Assembly (NCBI GenBank): GCA_012518035.1 | Contig: JAAYTL010000009.1 | Location: 1 to 35,371 of the forward strand | Direction: 5' to 3' | DNA: 35,371 nt | DNA from: Tissierellia bacterium | Lineage (GTDB): Bacteria; Bacillota; Clostridia; Tissierellales; Tissierellaceae | Shown: piece after piece, positions 27,140 through 35,370 of the stretch | Position numbering within the stretch: the first letter of the stretch is position 1 | Layout: every line of letters begins with the position of its first letter | The notes under the pieces: generated by a model | The model's input: only the letters and a program-made list of their open reading frames with translations | Databases searched by the model: none | Told to the model about the DNA's origin: nothing | Program-made: the position numbers and the translations under genes

Positions 27140-28642
27140 ATGGAGTATATTTTGGGATTGATCATACTCAGCATAGGATTAATATATCTTATATGTAAAA
27201 GATCCAAGATGTTTTTACATATGGTTCAATTAGAGGGTTATAATTCAGATAATTTTAAGAAGTGGATAAGAAACAATAAGGAAAGGGCCTATAAGTTAGG
27301 TAAAGATGACAGTCCTGTAAAGAAACCCTTAGTCTTTACTCAGAGGGCTACTAGGCTTTTTAGGACCAATGCTATAATTAGTTCAGCTTTTCTTCTTGCA
27401 GCAATCCTTTATTATATTTTATCTCCTAGTATATGGGCATTCATATTGGTACCCGTTCTAGGGCTATTGGTCTTTGTTTTTCAACCTAATATCATGTTGA
27501 TATCCAACATGATAATGGTGCCAATAGAAAACAAGATAAATCAAGGTTTCTACAACTCAGCCCAAGGTAAGATAAAGGCTAGGGAAGATTTAACTGTTGT
27601 CGGTATCACAGGAAGTTTTGGAAAGACCAGTACTAAGTTTATAGTAGGTACCATATTAGGCGAGAGATTCAATGTCTTAAACACACCGGAATCCTACAAT
27701 ACCCCCATGGGCCTATCCAAGGTTATCAACAATGATCTAAATGATGACCATGAAGTATTCATTGCAGAAATGGGAGCAAGAAACATTGGAGACATTAAGG
27801 AAGTAGCAGAGCTGTGCCAGCCAAACCTTGGAGTAATCACCTCTATTGGTCCGGTACATATAGAGACCTTTAAAAACGTTGATAATATAATGAAAACCAA
27901 ATATGAGCTTATAGAGGAATTACCATCTGATGGGGTGGCCATATTTAACTATGATAATGAACATCTTAAAAAGCTGGCCGACAAAACCTTTAAGGAAAAA
28001 TTACTTTATGGATTGGAAGATATAGAAAACCTAGACATATATGCGGACGATATAGAAGTATCAGAATCAGGTTCAAGTTTTACCTTAAGGGACAAGAAGG
28101 GAAACAGTGTCAGATGTACAACCAGGCTATTAGGAAAGCATAATATTTACAATATTTTAGCTGGTGTCTGTGTAGCCCTTTCCTTAGGGATGAATTTTGA
28201 GGAAATCAGCAGGGGCATTAGTAAAATTGAGCCAATCCGCCATAGACTTAATATCATAGATTCGGGAACTGGGGTTATAGTAATCGATGATGCCTTTAAT
28301 TCTAACCCAATAGGGACCAAGGCTGCATTGGAAGTAATCAGCCAGTTCAAGGAGGGAAGAAAGATAATAGTTACACCAGGTATGGTTGAATTGGGTGCTA
28401 TGGAGGAGTCAGCCAACCGGGAGTTTGGTATGGACATAGGTAAGGTTTGTGACTATGCTATCCTGGTGGGAGAAAAGAGAAGCAAACCAATCTATGAGGG
28501 TCTAATGGAAGTAAACTTCAATCCAGATAATATATTTGTTGTTAGCAGCTTAGAAGAAGCGACAGAAAGACTAGGTAGGCTAACAAGACCTAAGGATGTA
28601 GTGCTATTTGAAAATGATTTACCAGATAACTATAGTGAATAA
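27140..28642 (+). CDS. MurF-like Mur ligase with N-terminal transmembrane region
   Basis: A 500-residue Mur ligase. The ATP-binding loop GITGSFGKTSTK (from G155), the substrate region LNTPESYNTPMGLSKVI, EMGARNIGDI, the central-domain LLGKHNIYNILA and the C-terminal DDAFNSNP with VTPGMVELG are those of MurF (UDP-MurNAc-tripeptide:D-Ala-D-Ala ligase). The soluble N-terminal UDP-binding domain of ordinary MurF is missing. In its place are a membrane helix at about 3-20, a basic stretch, then hydrophobic segments at about 76-97, 99-118 and 119-131. The ligase is thus predicted to be membrane-anchored. ddl follows 13 bases downstream, supplying D-Ala-D-Ala. Whether it is the housekeeping MurF or a specialised ligase cannot be decided here. 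Confidence 0.85.
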   Translation: MEYILGLIILSIGLIYLICKRSKMFLHMVQLEGYNSDNFKKWIRNNKERAYKLGKDDSPVKKPLVFTQRATRLFRTNAIISSAFLLAAILYYILSPSIWAFILVPVLGLLVFVFQPNIMLISNMIMVPIENKINQGFYNSAQGKIKAREDLTVVGITGSFGKTSTKFIVGTILGERFNVLNTPESYNTPMGLSKVINNDLNDDHEVFIAEMGARNIGDIKEVAELCQPNLGVITSIGPVHIETFKNVDNIMKTKYELIEELPSDGVAIFNYDNEHLKKLADKTFKEKLLYGLEDIENLDIYADDIEVSESGSSFTLRDKKGNSVRCTTRLLGKHNIYNILAGVCVALSLGMNFEEISRGISKIEPIRHRLNIIDSGTGVIVIDDAFNSNPIGTKAALEVISQFKEGRKIIVTPGMVELGAMEESANREFGMDIGKVCDYAILVGEKRSKPIYEGLMEVNFNPDNIFVVSSLEEATERLGRLTRPKDVVLFENDLPDNYSE

Positions 28643-28655
28643 GGAGGCTACAAAA

Positions 28656-29819
28656 ATGAAAAAGGTAGGAGTAATATTTGGTGGAAGAAGCGTGGAACAC
28701 GAAGTATCAGTCATCACCGGAATGCAAGTAATGGAGAACATAGACAAGAAGAAATATGAGGTTGTACCTATTTATATCACTAAGGAAGGCAAATGGCTAA
28801 CTGGTGAATGCCTAATGGATTTCGCTAATTTCAAAAAGAATGACTTATCTGAGGCGGTGGAAATGTTTGTTTCACCTAACTGTGGGAATCATAAGATCTA
28901 TCCTAATCCAGAAAACATAGGATTATTCGGCAAGAAGATCCTTGGAGAGTTAGATGTTGTTTTTCCAGCCCTTCATGGGACCCATGGGGAAGATGGTTCT
29001 ATACAAGGCCTATTTGAGCTTATGGATATTCCTTATACCGGCTGTGGGGTATTGGCCTCAAGTGTAGGTATGGATAAGATACTTATGAAAGATGTGTATA
29101 GGTCTTATGGAATGCCTATAGTTAAGTATCACTGGTTCTATAGAAGCAACTGGAAGAAGAATAGGGACATAATTATTGATGAAATCAAAGGGAAATTAGA
29201 ATATCCTATGTTTGTAAAGCCTGCTAATTTGGGCTCAAGTATTGGAATAAATATAGCTAAGAATCAGGAAGACTTAATCGAAGCTATTGAAATAGCAGTT
29301 AACTACGATAGGAAAATTATAATAGAGCAGGCTGTAACCAATCCAAGGGAGATAAATTGTGCAGTTTTAGGCTATGATGAAGAGGTAATTACTTCATTAT
29401 GTGAGGAACCACTAGGTTGGAAGGATGTTTTAACTTTTGAAGACAAGTATGTTAAAAGCAATGCTAAGGGGAGCAAGTCTTCTGGTGAAAGAAGGGTGAT
29501 ACCTGCTGATATATCAGATGAATTGAGGACTAAAATAGAAGATTTGGCAAAGAAGGCCTTTATCTGCATTGACGGCAAGGGAACAGCCAGAATAGACTTT
29601 TTAGTAGATGAAGATGAAAATGTATATGTTAATGAGATAAACACCATACCAGGCTCTTTTGGATTCTACCTATGGGAGGGCAAGGGCTATTCCTTCAAAA
29701 AACTAATAGACGAGTTAATCAAGATAGCTATCTTAACCCATGAGGACAAAAAGTCAAACATGTATAACTTTGATGCAAACCTCTTCAATAGAATTCAATA
29801 TGGTGGAAAGGTAAAATAA
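28656..29819 (+). CDS. ddl: D-alanine--D-alanine ligase
   Basis: A 387-residue ATP-grasp ligase that joins two D-alanines for peptidoglycan precursors. It shows FGGRSVEHEVSVITG (first D-Ala site), the ALHGTHGEDGSIQG motif, FVKPANLGSSIGI (ATP), ARIDFLVDEDENVYVNEINTIPGSF (Mg2+ and second site). The omega-loop keeps a Lys-Tyr pair (EDKY), as in D-Ala-D-Ala rather than D-Ala-D-lactate enzymes, but is followed by an unusual Ser/Lys-rich insertion. ATG 28656 follows AAGGAGG; an in-frame extension to 28608 would overlap the MurF-like gene. The stop codon lies within the left arm of a 15-bp inverted repeat. Confidence 0.93.
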   Translation: MKKVGVIFGGRSVEHEVSVITGMQVMENIDKKKYEVVPIYITKEGKWLTGECLMDFANFKKNDLSEAVEMFVSPNCGNHKIYPNPENIGLFGKKILGELDVVFPALHGTHGEDGSIQGLFELMDIPYTGCGVLASSVGMDKILMKDVYRSYGMPIVKYHWFYRSNWKKNRDIIIDEIKGKLEYPMFVKPANLGSSIGINIAKNQEDLIEAIEIAVNYDRKIIIEQAVTNPREINCAVLGYDEEVITSLCEEPLGWKDVLTFEDKYVKSNAKGSKSSGERRVIPADISDELRTKIEDLAKKAFICIDGKGTARIDFLVDEDENVYVNEINTIPGSFGFYLWEGKGYSFKKLIDELIKIAILTHEDKKSNMYNFDANLFNRIQYGGKVK

Positions 29820-29847
29820 TGTAAGGTTTCTTACATTATTTTACTTT
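29811..29847 (+). terminator. Perfect 15-bp hairpin overlapping the ddl stop codon
   Basis: GTAAAATAATGTAAG (29811-29825) pairs with CTTACATTATTTTAC (29830-29844) around GTTT and is followed by only three T. It probably acts as a moderate terminator or 3' protection hairpin. Confidence 0.75.
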
Positions 29848-29905
29848 AATCGGGTAAATACTATCTTAAGAGTGCAAATTATTACCTCAAAAGAGGAGGG
29901 TAAAA

Positions 29906-32017
29906 ATGTCCATAAGAGAAAAGATAATGGAGTTTATTAATTCAAAAGATTACAAGCCAATGATAAAGGAAGAAATCCTTGTTAGATTTGGGATTGATTA
30001 TGGTTCTAGGAAGGAATTCTATAAAATATTAGATAGCCTGGAAAAGGAAGGACTCTTAATCAAGACAATTAATGAGAGATATGCTCCTATAAACAATGAA
30101 TACCTAGTGGTTGGTGTTTTAGAAGGCCATGAAAGAGGATATGGATTTGTAGTGCCTGATGATAAGGACAGGGATGATATATTTATTCCTGCTGAGAATA
30201 TGGCAGGTGCCATGCATGGAGATAGGGTAGTAGCCAATATATTAAGCAAGTCCTGGAATGGTAGAAGGGCTGAAGGAGAGATAATCCGAATCCTACAAAG
30301 GGAAAATCAATTTATAGTAGGAACCTTTGAAGAAAGCAAGAATTTTGGTTTTCTAATTCCCGACGACCAAAGAATTGCTTATGATATATTCATACCTAAG
30401 AGCTCCTTTAACAATGCTAAGAATAGGCAAAAAGTTGTAGTTGAAATAACCAGATGGCCTGAGCCAAGAAGGAATCCAGAGGGAAAGGTAGTAGAAATCC
30501 TTGGTTATTTAGGTGAAAAGGGCACCGATATCCTATCCATCATCAGACAGTTTAAGTTACCAGAGGAATTTCCAGAGCAGGTCCAGGAAGAGGCTGCAAG
30601 TATAGGACAGGAAATATCTGAGAAAGATTTGGAAGGAAGAGTGGATTTAAGACACTTAAAAACCTTTACTATAGATGGGGCAGATGCAAAGGACTTAGAT
30701 GATGCTGTATCAATCCAAGTCTTAGAAAATGGTAATTATAGCCTAGGAGTCCACATTGCAGATGTTTCCCACTATGTCAAAGAAGGTTCTTACTTGGATA
30801 AGGAGGCTTTGAATAGGGGTAACTCAGTTTACTTAATAGATAGGGTTGTACCCATGCTACCCAAGGAGTTATCCAATGGTATATGCTCCTTGAACCCAAA
30901 TGAAGATAGGTTAACCCTTTCTGTCATTATGGAGATAGACAGGGATGGAAATGTTGTTAATCACCAGATTGAAGAAGCAGTCATTAATAGCAAGGCAAGG
31001 CTAATCTATGACGATGTATCAGACTATCTGGAAAAGGATGATGAGGAGGCTAAGGAAAAACTTAAGGATCTATTGATTGAGTTAGACCATATGAAGGATC
31101 TAGCTAAGACCCTCTATGAGAAGAGGGATAAGAGGGGCAGCATAGATTTTGATTTTCCTGAGACCTATATAAGTTTAGATGAAAATGGCTATCCAGTAGA
31201 AATTGGTAAGATTGAGAGAAGGATTGCCAATAGGATTATAGAAGAATTCATGCTGGTGACCAATGAGACCGTGGCAGAGGAATACTTCTGGGCAGAGATT
31301 CCCTTCCTTTATAGGATTCATGAGGAACCAGCCCAAGAAAAACTAAGTGATTTTGCTAAGTTTATTCATAACTTTGGATATCGCTTAAAGGGCAAGGAGA
31401 TCCATCCGAAAGAACTACAAATGCTGACCAAGGAGATAAAAGGCAAGAAGGAAGAAATAGTGATCAGTACCCTTTTACTTAGGTCACTTAAAAAGGCAAA
31501 ATATAGTAGTCAACCTGATGTGCATTTTGGTTTAGCATCTAGGTATTATTCTCATTTTACTGCACCTATTAGGAGATATCCTGACTTAGTAATTCATAGG
31601 ATAATCAAGGAAAACCTAAAGGGCAGACTAACACCAAATAGACAGGAATATTTGGAGGGTGTTTTACCAGACATTGCTGATCATACTTCCATGACTGAAA
31701 GAAGGGCAGAGGAAGCAGAAAGGGAAGTTGAAGATATGAAGAAGGCCCAATACATGAGCGACAAGATTGGTGAGAAGTATGAGGGGATTATATCTTCCTT
31801 GACCAATTTTGGTATTTTTGTTCAGTTGGAAAACACCATAGAGGGTTTGGTTCATTTCAGGAACATGCTGGATGACTATTATAACTTTGATGAAGATAAT
31901 TATTATATAATAGGTGAAAGGACCGGTAGGATATATAGGTTAGGTGATGTGGTCAAAGTTGAGGTAGTAGGGGCAGACCCCTTAAGAAGGAATATAGATT
32001 TTAACTTGGTAGACTAG
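29906..32017 (+). CDS. rnr: Ribonuclease R
   Basis: A 703-residue 3'-5' exoribonuclease. Domains in order: N-terminal winged helix (about 1-65), two cold-shock domains (from about 68; GHERGYGFVVPDDKDRDDIFIP, then a second copy near 140), the RNB catalytic domain with metal-binding D257, D263, D265 and D266 (IDGADAKDLDDA) and the FTAPIRRYPDLVIHR motif, and a C-terminal S1 domain (YEGIISSLTNFGIFVQL). The basic tail of some RNase R proteins is absent. It degrades structured RNA and works with tmRNA-SmpB in clearing messages from stalled ribosomes; smpB follows 54 bases downstream. ATG follows AGAGGAGGG. Confidence 0.96.
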   Translation: MSIREKIMEFINSKDYKPMIKEEILVRFGIDYGSRKEFYKILDSLEKEGLLIKTINERYAPINNEYLVVGVLEGHERGYGFVVPDDKDRDDIFIPAENMAGAMHGDRVVANILSKSWNGRRAEGEIIRILQRENQFIVGTFEESKNFGFLIPDDQRIAYDIFIPKSSFNNAKNRQKVVVEITRWPEPRRNPEGKVVEILGYLGEKGTDILSIIRQFKLPEEFPEQVQEEAASIGQEISEKDLEGRVDLRHLKTFTIDGADAKDLDDAVSIQVLENGNYSLGVHIADVSHYVKEGSYLDKEALNRGNSVYLIDRVVPMLPKELSNGICSLNPNEDRLTLSVIMEIDRDGNVVNHQIEEAVINSKARLIYDDVSDYLEKDDEEAKEKLKDLLIELDHMKDLAKTLYEKRDKRGSIDFDFPETYISLDENGYPVEIGKIERRIANRIIEEFMLVTNETVAEEYFWAEIPFLYRIHEEPAQEKLSDFAKFIHNFGYRLKGKEIHPKELQMLTKEIKGKKEEIVISTLLLRSLKKAKYSSQPDVHFGLASRYYSHFTAPIRRYPDLVIHRIIKENLKGRLTPNRQEYLEGVLPDIADHTSMTERRAEEAEREVEDMKKAQYMSDKIGEKYEGIISSLTNFGIFVQLENTIEGLVHFRNMLDDYYNFDEDNYYIIGERTGRIYRLGDVVKVEVVGADPLRRNIDFNLVD

Positions 32018-32071
32018 TTTGACACCAAAAAGAATATTTGCTAGACTAAATGAAAATGTGAAGGTGATTTT

Positions 32072-32536
32072 ATGAAAAAGGGTGGAATTAAGGTTTTAGC
32101 GACAAATAGAAAGGCTAGACATGACTATTTTATTGAGGATACCATTGAAACGGGAATTGTCCTAAAAGGGACAGAGGTTAAATCTATAAGATTAGGAAAA
32201 TTGAACTTAAAGGACAGTTATGCCAGCATAGATAAGGGAGAAGTTTATCTGAATAACATGCACATAAGTCCTTATGAACAAGGCAATATCTATAACGTGG
32301 ATCCTGTAAGGAAGAGAAAATTATTGCTCCATAAAAGGGAAATCAGGAAGCTTAGTCAGGAGGTGAGCCTGAAGGGGCTAACCCTGGTTCCCCTTTCCGT
32401 ATATCTTAAGGATGGCAAGGTCAAGATAGAGTTAGCCATAGCTAGAGGTAAAAAACTCTATGACAAAAGGGAGGATATTGCCAAAAAGGATGCAGAAAGA
32501 AGAATGCGACAGCATGCATCAGAAAAATATATGTAA
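32072..32536 (+). CDS. smpB: SsrA (tmRNA)-binding protein SmpB
   Basis: A 154-residue beta-barrel protein that binds tmRNA and delivers it to stalled ribosomes. Family motifs are present: [51 protein letters not shown], the [10 protein letters not shown] stretch, and the basic C-terminal tail [18 protein letters not shown] that enters the mRNA channel. The start follows GAAGGTGATTTT. No tmRNA gene is recognisable in the sequence that follows. Confidence 0.97.
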   Translation: MKKGGIKVLATNRKARHDYFIEDTIETGIVLKGTEVKSIRLGKLNLKDSYASIDKGEVYLNNMHISPYEQGNIYNVDPVRKRKLLLHKREIRKLSQEVSLKGLTLVPLSVYLKDGKVKIELAIARGKKLYDKREDIAKKDAERRMRQHASEKYM

Positions 32537-32576
32537 AATATATTGATATACTAATTAAAAAAAATGGGGGATTCAT

Positions 32577-32999
32577 ATGATGTGGAAAGAAAAATACAGC
32601 ATCGGGGTTGAGACTATTGATGAGCAGCACAAGGAATTATTTAAAAACCTAGGAGAATTTATCAAATTAGTTCAAAATAAGGAGATAAAATGGGAAGACA
32701 GATTAAATAAGGCCAAGGAAACCTTAGAGTTTTTACAAGGGTATGTCATCTTCCATTTTGAAGATGAGGAAAAATACCAGGAAAGTATAAACTATCCAGA
32801 TTTAGAAATACATAGGGAAGCACATAAAAACTTCAAGGCAGGCATCCATGAGTATGTTGAAATATTTGCTGAAGGTGGGTTTACCGAAGATAAGATGCAG
32901 GAGTTTAGTGCTAAACTTATGACCTGGTTAATCATGCATGTGGGTAAGATGGACCAAAAAATCGGTGAATATGTAAGAAGTAAAGGGGCTGAAGAATAA
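32577..32999 (+). CDS. Bacteriohemerythrin
   Basis: A 140-residue single-domain hemerythrin, a four-helix bundle with a di-iron O2-binding site. All ligands are present: H18, H60, E64 (HFEDEE), H79 and H83 (HREAH), H121 and D126 (HVGKMD). In anaerobes such proteins bind or deliver oxygen or act in chemotaxis toward low O2. Two ATG codons in tandem (32577, 32580) follow ATGGGGGA; either may initiate. The stop overlaps the start of the CheX-like gene (TAATG), so the two proteins are probably made together, consistent with an oxygen-sensing or behavioural role. Confidence 0.94.
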   Translation: MMWKEKYSIGVETIDEQHKELFKNLGEFIKLVQNKEIKWEDRLNKAKETLEFLQGYVIFHFEDEEKYQESINYPDLEIHREAHKNFKAGIHEYVEIFAEGGFTEDKMQEFSAKLMTWLIMHVGKMDQKIGEYVRSKGAEE

Positions 33000-33451
33000 T
33001 GAAAGCAGAACATGTAAACTCCTTTTATGTGGCGGCTCAGGATGTGTTTAAACTTATGTTGGATTTAGATGTCAAAAGGGGAGAACTATCACTAGTTAAT
33101 GGACTAGCCCCTAGTAAAGATGCCAATATTATGTTGGGTATTGTTGGTGACCTTGAAGGCGCTGTGTCCTTTAGTTTTCCAAAAGAAATGGCCTTAGAGA
33201 TGGTAAAAATTATGGCAGGCATGGAAATGGATAACATAGATGTATTTGTGTCTTCAGCCCTTGGGGAGGTAGCCAATATTATAGGTGGTAATGCAATAAC
33301 AAACCTATCTAATTATGATATAAAATGTGATATCACTCCTCCGCAGATAATAATTGGCAAGCACAAATCTATATCCATAGTCAGTGAAAACGTATTGGTT
33401 ATCCCTATGAATACAGATATAGGCATGTTTGACATGTCGATTTTCTTATAA
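32999..33451 (+). CDS. CheX-like chemotaxis phosphatase family protein
   Basis: A 150-residue protein of the CheC/CheX phosphatase superfamily. The catalytic pattern E-x-x-N is present as E90-V-A-N93 in SSALGEVANIIGGNA, with LEGAVSFSFPKEMA before it as in CheX. Members dephosphorylate CheY-P. One E-x-x-N motif and this length fit CheX better than CheC, which has two. The ATG at 32999 shares a base with the stop of the hemerythrin gene (TAATG), indicating translational coupling. No other chemotaxis gene is nearby, so it may serve a signalling path other than the main chemotaxis system. Confidence 0.88.
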   Translation: MKAEHVNSFYVAAQDVFKLMLDLDVKRGELSLVNGLAPSKDANIMLGIVGDLEGAVSFSFPKEMALEMVKIMAGMEMDNIDVFVSSALGEVANIIGGNAITNLSNYDIKCDITPPQIIIGKHKSISIVSENVLVIPMNTDIGMFDMSIFL

Positions 33452-33483
33452 AACAGTCCATGTCCCCGTAAAGTGTCAATAGT

Positions 33484-33546
33484 CAGTGAAAATGTCACCT
33501 AAAAGTATATAGTTTTATTCAGTGAAAATGTCACTTTAAAGTATAA
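33484..33546 (+). repeat. Tandem-like direct repeat at the left IS end
   Basis: CAGTGAAAATGTCAC occurs at 33484-33498 and 33520-33534, a 36-bp period. Similarity extends through AAAGTATA downstream of each copy. It is the transposase-side counterpart of the doubled motif at the right end. Confidence 0.85.
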
Positions 33547-33574
33547 AACTGGATAAACGCATTTATTCCACGGT

Positions 33575-33695
33575 CCTGTTGACATAGGGACCCCTGACCC
33601 CTCTGGACACCCAGTTTTTGCCGGAAAACATCTTACATCGGGCGGGTGTTTCCGCCTCAATATTTTACCAGATGGGCCTTCCCCATATCAACAGG
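33575..33695 (-). ncRNA. Candidate structured RNA segment inside the IS, transposase strand
   Basis: A GC-rich 121-nt island in AT-rich surroundings. Read on the minus strand, CCTGTTGATATGGGG (33695-33681) pairs with CCCTATGTCAACAGG (33589-33575) over all 15 positions using two G-U wobbles; on the plus strand those two positions are C-A mismatches. Inside are further minus-strand hairpins GGCGG/CCGCC, GTTTT/AAAAC and CTGG/CCAG. This suggests an RNA fold transcribed with, and downstream of, the transposase. No known RNA family is recognised. Confidence 0.45.
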
Positions 33696-33762
33696 CTTTC
33701 GCGGCATAAACGCTAATATATAGGTTATTAAGAATTGTTACTAAAAAGAGTATAGGAAAGAA

Positions 33763-33777
33763 ACCCCTTGAAAAAGG
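33763..33777 (-). terminator. Weak hairpin after the transposase gene
   Basis: On the minus strand CCCTT and AAGGG pair around a 4-nt TTTC loop, about 35 bases past the transposase stop, followed by GTTTCTTTCC. It is a poor terminator, so transcription may continue into the structured segment. Confidence 0.4.
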
Positions 33778-33812
33778 GCCTTAAAATGGGGTATGATATT
33801 AGAGATTAAATT

Positions 33813-35156
33813 TTATGCCCATGCCCTTGTGGAGTTGAATAAGCCTTTTAGGATCTCGGCTATTTCTGTATCTTGTTCATACAGAATATCTTCTCTATAT
33901 GAGGGTATGGGTTTTTTATCTAATTGCCTCCAAGGATGGTTTTCTGATGGTCTGGACTTATTGTCTTGCACCTTCTTAGCTTCGATTTGAATTGACTTCT
34001 TAGGACGTTCAACCAATTTCCTGGTATCATAAACAACATTAGAATACATGGCTTTTATACCAATCTTACTGCTAGATAAAACTGTTACTTTAGCTTTTGG
34101 GAGAGCACTCGCTTTTTTATCACCTTTAATAAGTTGATAATACTGTCCACCATATGAAAAGGCTGAGCCTTCAATAATGGTACGTTGTTCTTTAATGCAA
34201 AGAATATGATTCAGATTAATATTAGAATCTAAAAATCTAAATGCAGTATTAGCATCTTCAGGCTCAACACCAAACTTTTTATTATATTTAACCATAAATT
34301 CAGCCAAAAATGCATTTGCTTGATCAATTGTTGTAATGCCATGTATTTTAAACTCAACAGGGAGTCTACTTTGGAGTGTACCCCACAATCGTTCAATTCG
34401 GCCTTTAGCTTGTGGAGAATATGCTTTGATAATATTAATTCCTAATTCCTCCATGGCCCTACCAAATTGCGTTAAATTGACTGTCTTTCCTTCTAGCTGG
34501 TCTTCAATAGATAATTTATCATCATTAGGGGATATGAATATAGTATGACGGTCACAATAAAGGCTAGTGGGAATTCCATGATTCGAAACGATTTGTCTAA
34601 CTACCTCAAAGTACCCTTCCATGCACTCATTGGGAGTAAAATGAAGGGCAAGAATTTCTCCTGTGGCATCATCAATGGCACCATGAAGGTCAAAAGAATT
34701 ACTACCTATAATCCACGTATGTGGAGATGCATCAATTTGAACCAACATCCCTTTTTGTGGCTTTCTTTTTCTTCGATGATGAGTCTTTCTTTTACGATGT
34801 TTTTTGGGACTTTTAATACCAGCCTCAGTTAAAATTCTATGCACAGTAGGATAACTAACTTTGACATTTTCGTGTTCTTCTATTAATTCTTGAAAATGAT
34901 TAAAATTAGCTTCCTCGTACTTTGTTTGTTTAAGTTCAATAACTAAATTTTTAATATCATCCGTTGTAGCATGCTTTGGTTTACGGCCTCTATTTTTATG
35001 GATAATGAACGAAGGTCCTTCATTTTTAACTCCCTTCTTTAACCTTAATACTTGTCGTTCACTTAAGCCTAAAAGCTCAGCAGCTTCACGAATAGTTAAT
35101 ACTTGATCAATTGTTTGATTAATAACTCTAAGTCTAGTAATTTCTTTTTGAGTCAT
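33813..35156 (-). CDS. ISNCY/IS1202-family DDE transposase
   Basis: A 447-residue transposase. The N-terminus has a helix-turn-helix (IREAAELLGLSERQVLRLKKGV) and a second DNA-binding part ending in a very basic stretch (KKHRKRKTHHRRKRKPQKG). The integrase core has D in LVQIDASPHTWI, D in SLYCDRHTIF and E in KGRIERLWGTLQ, the DDE triad. QIDASPHxW with AIDDATGE is the hallmark of this group. ATG 35156 (MTQKEITRLRVI) follows AAAGGA and is the family's usual start; the ATG seven codons earlier at 35177 would include that ribosome binding site. The frame is full length, so the enzyme may be active. It is the only minus-strand gene. Confidence 0.92.
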   Translation of the reverse strand: MTQKEITRLRVINQTIDQVLTIREAAELLGLSERQVLRLKKGVKNEGPSFIIHKNRGRKPKHATTDDIKNLVIELKQTKYEEANFNHFQELIEEHENVKVSYPTVHRILTEAGIKSPKKHRKRKTHHRRKRKPQKGMLVQIDASPHTWIIGSNSFDLHGAIDDATGEILALHFTPNECMEGYFEVVRQIVSNHGIPTSLYCDRHTIFISPNDDKLSIEDQLEGKTVNLTQFGRAMEELGINIIKAYSPQAKGRIERLWGTLQSRLPVEFKIHGITTIDQANAFLAEFMVKYNKKFGVEPEDANTAFRFLDSNINLNHILCIKEQRTIIEGSAFSYGGQYYQLIKGDKKASALPKAKVTVLSSSKIGIKAMYSNVVYDTRKLVERPKKSIQIEAKKVQDNKSRPSENHPWRQLDKKPIPSYREDILYEQDTEIAEILKGLFNSTRAWA

Positions 35157-35248
35157 ATTAAATATTTCCTTTCTCATACTGACATTTTATCAGAATAATT
35201 TTAATATGACATTATCATAGAATAACTACATTTGGTAAAAGTTTTTTA

Positions 35249-35277
35249 TTGATTATTTTGGGTTAATAATATATACT
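35249..35277 (+). promoter_or_regulatory. Promoter pointing out of the right edge of the window
   Basis: TTGATT (35249-35254), a 17-bp spacer and TATACT (35272-35277), just outside the IS right end. GGGTTA (35260-35265) and TAACCC (35277-35282) form an inverted repeat bracketing the -10, a possible operator. From here to 35352 I see no gene. Confidence 0.7.
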
Positions 35278-35352
35278 AACCCTTAAGTTTGGCTTAATAC
35301 ATTTATACTAAATGATGATTCTTTTTTTTGCAACTTTTTTAGGAGGTGATTA

Positions 35353-35370
35353 ATGGAAATAGCTAGATAA
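35353..35370 (+). CDS. Five-codon reading frame with perfect ribosome binding site (leader peptide or broken gene start)
   Basis: AGGAGG (35341-35346) stands six bases before ATG 35353, an ideal start, but the frame is only Met-Glu-Ile-Ala-Arg-stop. It may be a short leader peptide for a gene beyond the window, or the start of a gene broken by a frameshift or sequence error. One base remains after the stop, so this cannot be resolved. Confidence 0.35.
   Translation: MEIAR

Larger units (their letters stand above)
33474..35230 (-). mobile_element. IS1202/ISNCY-type insertion sequence
   Basis: A complete-looking element of 1757 bp. The ends 33474-33497 and 35207-35230 form a 24-bp imperfect terminal inverted repeat (17 matches, beginning TGT and ending AATGTCA). 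Inside each end the AATGTCA-type motif recurs: at 33520-33534 on the left and, inverted, at 35180-35196 on the right, probably extra transposase-binding sites. One transposase gene fills most of it on the minus strand. The length and TIR size agree with IS1202 as I recall it (about 1.75 kb, 23-bp TIR, 27-bp target duplication). No target duplication is found at the proposed borders. The borders are inferred, not verified. Confidence 0.8.

Noticed and set aside
32537..32576. tmRNA (ssrA) gene downstream of smpB
   Set aside because: The gap is 40 bases with no tRNA-like or tag-coding sequence; the hemerythrin gene follows at once.
33484..33534. Direct repeats as the start of a CRISPR array
   Set aside because: Only two copies, short spacing, and a matching inverted motif at the far end of the transposase gene; they are IS end sequences.
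34545..34832. Plus-strand frame of 95 residues across the transposase gene
   Set aside because: It is antisense to the conserved DDE transposase core and shows no independent signals.
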